Shown here: positions 7,866-10,436 of the stretch, in pieces | Layout: each line of letters begins with the position of its first letter | Position numbering within the stretch: the stretch's first letter is position 1 | Assembly: GCA_045634085.1 (NCBI GenBank) | Contig: JAZQZM010000046.1 | Coordinates: 1-10,436, forward strand | Origin: HGM04593 sp045634085 | GTDB lineage: Bacteria > Bacteroidota > Bacteroidia > Bacteroidales > Bacteroidaceae | Direction of reading: 5' to 3' | DNA length: 10,436 bases | Program-made: the position numbers and the translations under genes | The notes under the pieces: generated by a model | Database searches by the model: none | Seen by the model: the letters and a program-made list of their open reading frames with translations, nothing else | What the model was told of the DNA's origin: nothing

Positions 7866-7887
7866 CAACTCTGCCACAACTAGCAAT
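7820..7887. repeat. Inverted repeat 1, spanning the end of the DUF3109 gene
   Basis: 7820-7837 and 7870-7887 are an 18-bp perfect inverted repeat. Inside it GTTG (7841-7844) pairs with CAAC (7866-7869), and AAAGCA (7847-7852) pairs with TGCTTT (7858-7863) around the loop GAACA; a 3-nt bulge (7838-7840) is left. The left arm is coding sequence, so the right arm is in effect an inverted copy of the gene's own 3' end. An alternative inner stem AGAGTTG (7838-7844) / CAACTCT (7866-7872) may be the older terminator hairpin. No T tract follows. Confidence 0.85.
7845..7874 (+). repeat. 30-bp direct repeat, copy 1
   Basis: Exact 30-nt match to 8064-8093. This copy encodes the last six codons and stop of the DUF3109 gene (KKQNML*) plus 9 nt of 3' sequence. 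The identity does not extend on either side. Confidence 0.95.
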
Positions 7888-7971
7888 CGACAATGTGCGT
7901 AGCGAAGGGTCGCGCGTTGCATGGCCGCAGGTCTTGCCGCGCGGGTCGCGATAAACGCACGTTGTCAATTG
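7884..7971. repeat. Inverted repeat 2: structured element, copy A
   Basis: Outer arms 7884-7900 and 7955-7971 pair over 17 positions with one mismatch (7888/7967) and one G-U. Within lies a 52-nt core (7899-7950) beginning GTAGCGAA and ending GGGTCGCG. The core folds: GCGA (7902-7905) with TCGC (7946-7949), an asymmetric loop AGGG / G, then a 7-bp stem 7910-7916 with 7938-7944. The same plan recurs at 7972-8066 with different arms. Possibilities are a REP/MITE-like repeat (GTAG next to a hairpin recalls REP sequences) or a structured RNA. The transcribed strand is unknown. Confidence 0.75.
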
Positions 7972-8066
7972 TTTAAGTAATAGATGGTATTTGTAGCGAA
8001 AGGTTGTGCGTGGTGCGGTGCGACCACACAGCACGGGTCGCGTAGAGTAAATGCCATCAACTTAAA
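7972..8066. repeat. Inverted repeat 3: structured element, copy B
   Basis: Outer arms: TTTAAGT (7972-7978) with ACTTAAA (8060-8066), an internal loop (AATA / A), then 10 pairs 7983-7992 with 8049-8058 (one G-U). The 50-nt core 7993-8042 again starts GTAGCGAA and ends GGGTCGCG; GCGA (7996-7999) pairs with TCGC (8038-8041), and 8004-8009 with 8031-8036. Relative to copy A, the inner stem shows a compensatory C-G (7913/7941) to T-A (8007/8033) change and a C-G to T-G wobble. A further GTGGT/ACCAC hairpin caps the core. It directly abuts copy A. Confidence 0.75.
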
Positions 8067-8093
8067 AAGCAGAACATGCTTTGACAACTCTGC
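8064..8093 (+). repeat. 30-bp direct repeat, copy 2
   Basis: Exact duplicate of 7845-7874, 219 bp downstream, outside any gene. It overlaps the last bases of inverted repeat 3 by 3 nt. In this setting AACATGC (8073-8079) can pair with GCATGTT (8092-8098), which the first copy cannot do. Confidence 0.95.
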
Positions 8094-8118
8094 ATGTTAT
8101 AACAGTTAATTACGGATA

Positions 8119-8160
8119 ATTTGCCGTGTGTGGAATTTATGAATTCTGCGCACGGCAAAT
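8119..8160 (+). terminator. 19-bp hairpin, candidate terminator
   Basis: 8119-8137 pairs with 8142-8160 without interruption (three G-U pairs) around the loop TATG. It is the last strong hairpin before the promoter of the M60 gene and could end transcripts from gpmI/DUF3109. The downstream sequence GTCGTTTGTG is only mildly T-rich, so a structural or repeat role is equally possible. Confidence 0.4.
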
Positions 8161-8192
8161 GTCGTTTGTGCGGGTTGTGTATCGGGTGTATG

Positions 8193-8254
8193 CTGTTTGT
8201 TGTAGACTGTTTGTTGTTTAAATTGCGCAGTTCGTATATTCAATGATTCGTATA
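8193..8254 (+). promoter_or_regulatory. Short direct repeats upstream of the M60 gene promoter
   Basis: Two pairs are seen. CTGTTTGTTGT occurs at 8193-8203 and 8207-8217 (period 14). TTCGTATA occurs at 8231-8238 and 8247-8254 (period 16). The second pair ends about 47 nt upstream of the -7 box at 8301, a plausible place for an activator. Binding of a regulator is inference. Confidence 0.35.
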
Positions 8255-8300
8255 ACCTGAATTTCGCAAAATTGATATAAATCAGAAAGTTTTTTTTAAC

Positions 8301-8308
8301 TATATTTG
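8301..8308 (+). promoter_or_regulatory. Bacteroidota -7 box for the M60 peptidase gene
   Basis: TATATTTG matches TAnnTTTG, preceded by an A/T-rich stretch with a T8 run. The nearest TTG upstream (8272-8274) is 26 nt away, longer than usual. The implied leader is about 130 nt, AT-rich, ending in AAAATAAA before the ATG. Confidence 0.6.
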
Positions 8309-8447
8309 CAAAGTATTATGACATTGTATCTCAGCGCGTTATGGATATTTAGTGAATATTGTTGCGCATTGGGCTTTTACGTGTAAACTTTTTTTATTGC
8401 GTAAGGGTACATTAGCTGTTGAAAATAAAATTATAACTAAAAATAAA

Positions 8448-10436
8448 ATGAAAAGAATTTTTACACATCTTTTTGTCGCTGTGCTGCTGATGCTTAGTGC
8501 AACATCGTGGGCGCAGTTTGAAAACGGTAAGGTTTACCGTATTGTTTGCAGTGGGACCAATTCGGTTTCATTGGGTGCAAGCGCGCTTACCGATGTTGCT
8601 GCGATGTCTACTAGTGAGACCGACAAGTCTCAGCAGTGGTATGTAACCGTTAACGATGGCAACCACACTTTTCGTAACCTCGGTAACGGCCGTTATCTTT
8701 TGGGTAACAACGGTACGTCAGGGGAGTGGGGCTTGACCGAGACCAGTAACAACTTCACTGTCTCAACTGTCAGCAACAACTATTGTATCCGTCAAACAGG
8801 GCATTCCAATGGATATGCGTATATGCACAAGGATGCAGGCAACAACATCGTCAGTTGGGAAAATAGTGCTGGAAATTCTCAGTGGACACCGATAGAGGTC
8901 TCTTATACTGATAGTGAACTGCAAGCCATTTGGAGTGCAGTGGATGCACTTGTGGTTCCATCGACTACGGTGGATGCATATGAGGGATACCTTGATGTTC
9001 TCTTTAGCGATAAGTCTTGTGTTACTCCCAAACTTGCAACGCTTGATGCTGCCAAAGCAACCGATGCATATAATAATCTGCCGGCTGCTTTGCAGAAAAT
9101 GGTAGATAAGGTGTATGGTGGCGATTGGACTGAATATACAGTTGCTCCAGCCGACCGCCCCAATGGCAACAATAATACAAACCACAGTTTGTGGACAGTT
9201 TCAAACACTTGGAATAATGATTATGCCAAGCGTTTCCGTGTGCAGATGTACGAACCTTACAGTATCGAGGGTGAGATTACAAGTTACTTGCGCATCAATG
9301 CACACTGTAATATGGATAACCCTACCGGTATCTACGCCAATGGCGGCGAACCCATCTATATTATGGTCGAGGGCACTATTGAGGAGGGTGCAGAGCTTTG
9401 GATTGCTCATCAGACCGGTCACGGAGCAACAGGTTATTATAGCAATGCAACCTATACCCGTTTGCACGAGGGCTTGAATGTTGTTCCTTATTTCAACGAT
9501 GGCAGCCAGTTGTGGATTAACTATCTTGTTCACACATACAACGGGAATGGTGAGACAATAGACGATAAATTCCCCGAGAACCGCAAACTCTCCAAATATA
9601 AACCTTTGAAAATCCACATAGAGGGTGGACGCATCAATGGTTACTTCAATGCAATCGGTGACTTCCGCGCAACAGATTCGGGCACAGAGAATCTTTGGGG
9701 CGAGGTGGATAACGACGAGGATTGGAACTACTACAAGGCGCGTGTTGCTCTCTCTACAGATTTCGCGTTGCTCGGTCATCGCCAGACTCCATTGTTCCCA
9801 TTCGGAACATACGATAGTGGTAAAGGGGCGTTCTGTACCTATAACGATGGCGGTGGCTTGGAATATGCTCTTGCCTACCATCTTGACAATATAACAGTAC
9901 CAACTACTCCCAACTGCTATGGCGGCAGTGGCAATACATTCGGTACTTTTGCCGGCAGTTATTCCGGAATGAACCTCGATGCCTCAAACGGTAAAATCAA
10001 CATTATGCTCGAGGCCTGGGACCGCATTATGTACAGCGAACTTGCAACAATGGGTCTTGTGAGTACCTCCACAATGGACAAGATGAACTCACTCTATCCA
10101 CGCTGGACAAGCGAGGGAACTGCTGCCGAAATCTATAACTATGGCGAGGCTACAGTTAACGGAGAAACAAAAACTTACAAGGATTTCTGTCAGGCTCTCG
10201 ATTACAGCGAATATTTCAACCACCACGGTGCCGCTGTCGGTGCACCTAGCGGTTATATGAGCGGTGGTTGGCGAGTATGTAACTACCACTACAACACAAT
10301 GGGTAGTATTATTGGTGTCATTGCCAACGAGGCAGGCCCAACCTGGGGACCTGCGCACGAGATTGGTCACCAGCACCAGGGTGTCTTCAACCTCAACGGA
10401 CAAACCGAGGTTACCAACAACTTCTTCTCAAACGTA
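8448..10436 (+). CDS. Secreted M60-family (enhancin/mucinase-like) zinc peptidase, 3' end beyond window
   Basis: 663 codons are open to the window edge. A signal peptide (1-22, ATSWA|Q) has no lipobox cysteine. Residues about 27-150 look like a ricin-type beta-trefoil (YRIVCSG..., QQW 62-64, NLGNGRYLL, SQW 144-146), a glycan-binding fold. A linker and helical segment (155-225) follow. Residues about 262-365 resemble the M60 N-terminal accessory domain (YEPYSIEGEITSYLRIN, GEPIYIMVEGTI). The catalytic domain runs from about 385 on (PLKIHIEGGRINGYF) and includes H637-E638-I-G-H641, two metal-binding histidines and the general-base glutamate, with E654 twelve residues later (HExxH-x12-E, in GQTEVTNN), the gluzincin ligand. 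Family members such as B. thetaiotaomicron BT4244 and ZmpB-type mucinases cleave O-glycosylated proteins, so host mucin or other glycoprotein is the likely substrate (inference). The C-terminus is unseen. Confidence 0.88.
   Translation, partial: MKRIFTHLFVAVLLMLSATSWAQFENGKVYRIVCSGTNSVSLGASALTDVAAMSTSETDKSQQWYVTVNDGNHTFRNLGNGRYLLGNNGTSGEWGLTETSNNFTVSTVSNNYCIRQTGHSNGYAYMHKDAGNNIVSWENSAGNSQWTPIEVSYTDSELQAIWSAVDALVVPSTTVDAYEGYLDVLFSDKSCVTPKLATLDAAKATDAYNNLPAALQKMVDKVYGGDWTEYTVAPADRPNGNNNTNHSLWTVSNTWNNDYAKRFRVQMYEPYSIEGEITSYLRINAHCNMDNPTGIYANGGEPIYIMVEGTIEEGAELWIAHQTGHGATGYYSNATYTRLHEGLNVVPYFNDGSQLWINYLVHTYNGNGETIDDKFPENRKLSKYKPLKIHIEGGRINGYFNAIGDFRATDSGTENLWGEVDNDEDWNYYKARVALSTDFALLGHRQTPLFPFGTYDSGKGAFCTYNDGGGLEYALAYHLDNITVPTTPNCYGGSGNTFGTFAGSYSGMNLDASNGKINIMLEAWDRIMYSELATMGLVSTSTMDKMNSLYPRWTSEGTAAEIYNYGEATVNGETKTYKDFCQALDYSEYFNHHGAAVGAPSGYMSGGWRVCNYHYNTMGSIIGVIANEAGPTWGPAHEIGHQHQGVFNLNGQTEVTNNFFSNV

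Noticed and set aside
7786..8034. Minus-strand frame of 82 codons over the inverted repeats
   Set aside because: It runs across palindromes and the end of the DUF3109 gene, and its Arg/Thr-rich product reflects the repeat sequence; no ATG-plus-leader support.
7820..8160. CRISPR array
   Set aside because: Repeats are few, unequal in length and spacing, palindromic with variable arms, and no regular spacers or cas genes are present.
8376..8395. Small stem (TTTA/TAAA) followed by seven T in the M60 leader as an attenuator
   Set aside because: The stem has only 4 A-T pairs, too weak to call a terminator.
1..10436. tRNA, rRNA, phage or transposase genes
   Set aside because: No tRNA-like cloverleaf, rRNA signature, integrase or transposase motif was recognised on either strand.

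Overview
The window reads as a chromosomal segment of a gut-type Bacteroidales bacterium (Prevotella/Bacteroides-like). The grounds are matches to the Bacteroidota -7 promoter box (TAnnTTTG) upstream of several genes, A-rich leaders rather than strong Shine-Dalgarno sites, an outer-membrane barrel paired with a long TPR protein, a DUF3109-type protein, and a secreted M60-type peptidase. Genus-level assignment is inference.

Layout. Positions 1-204 are non-coding: an unexplained tract with small palindromes (1-120), then a strong hairpin (141-180) that probably ends the leftward operon. A leftward operon (5424 down to 205) encodes a zinc-ribbon NUDIX hydrolase, a 999-residue periplasmic TPR protein and a 552-residue outer-membrane beta-barrel protein, spaced by 25 and 2 nt. 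A divergent control region (5425-5716) separates it from rightward gpmI (cofactor-independent phosphoglycerate mutase, all expected catalytic residues present). A 67-nt gap that holds a 16-bp hairpin follows, then a DUF3109-family cysteine-rich protein (7284-7865).

The 582-nt gap 7866-8447 is the most unusual part. Three long inverted repeats lie end to end from 7820 to 8066, and the first includes the stop codon of the DUF3109 gene. The second and third share a conserved ~50-nt core (GTAGCGAA...GGGTCGCG) but have unrelated, self-complementary arms. Their inner stem shows a compensatory C-G to U-A change, which points to two copies of a structured repeat or RNA element. A 30-bp exact direct repeat (7845-7874 and 8064-8093) brackets 189 bp that contain both cores. 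A further 19-bp hairpin, short tandem repeats and a -7 promoter box lead into the last gene.

That gene (8448 to the window end, incomplete) encodes a secreted protein with a ricin-like beta-trefoil region and an M60 (enhancin/mucinase-like) zinc peptidase domain with HEIGH and a downstream glutamate, suggesting host glycoprotein degradation. Housekeeping glycolysis (gpmI), envelope biogenesis (TPR plus barrel) and glycoprotein foraging (M60) sit side by side without an obvious common pathway.
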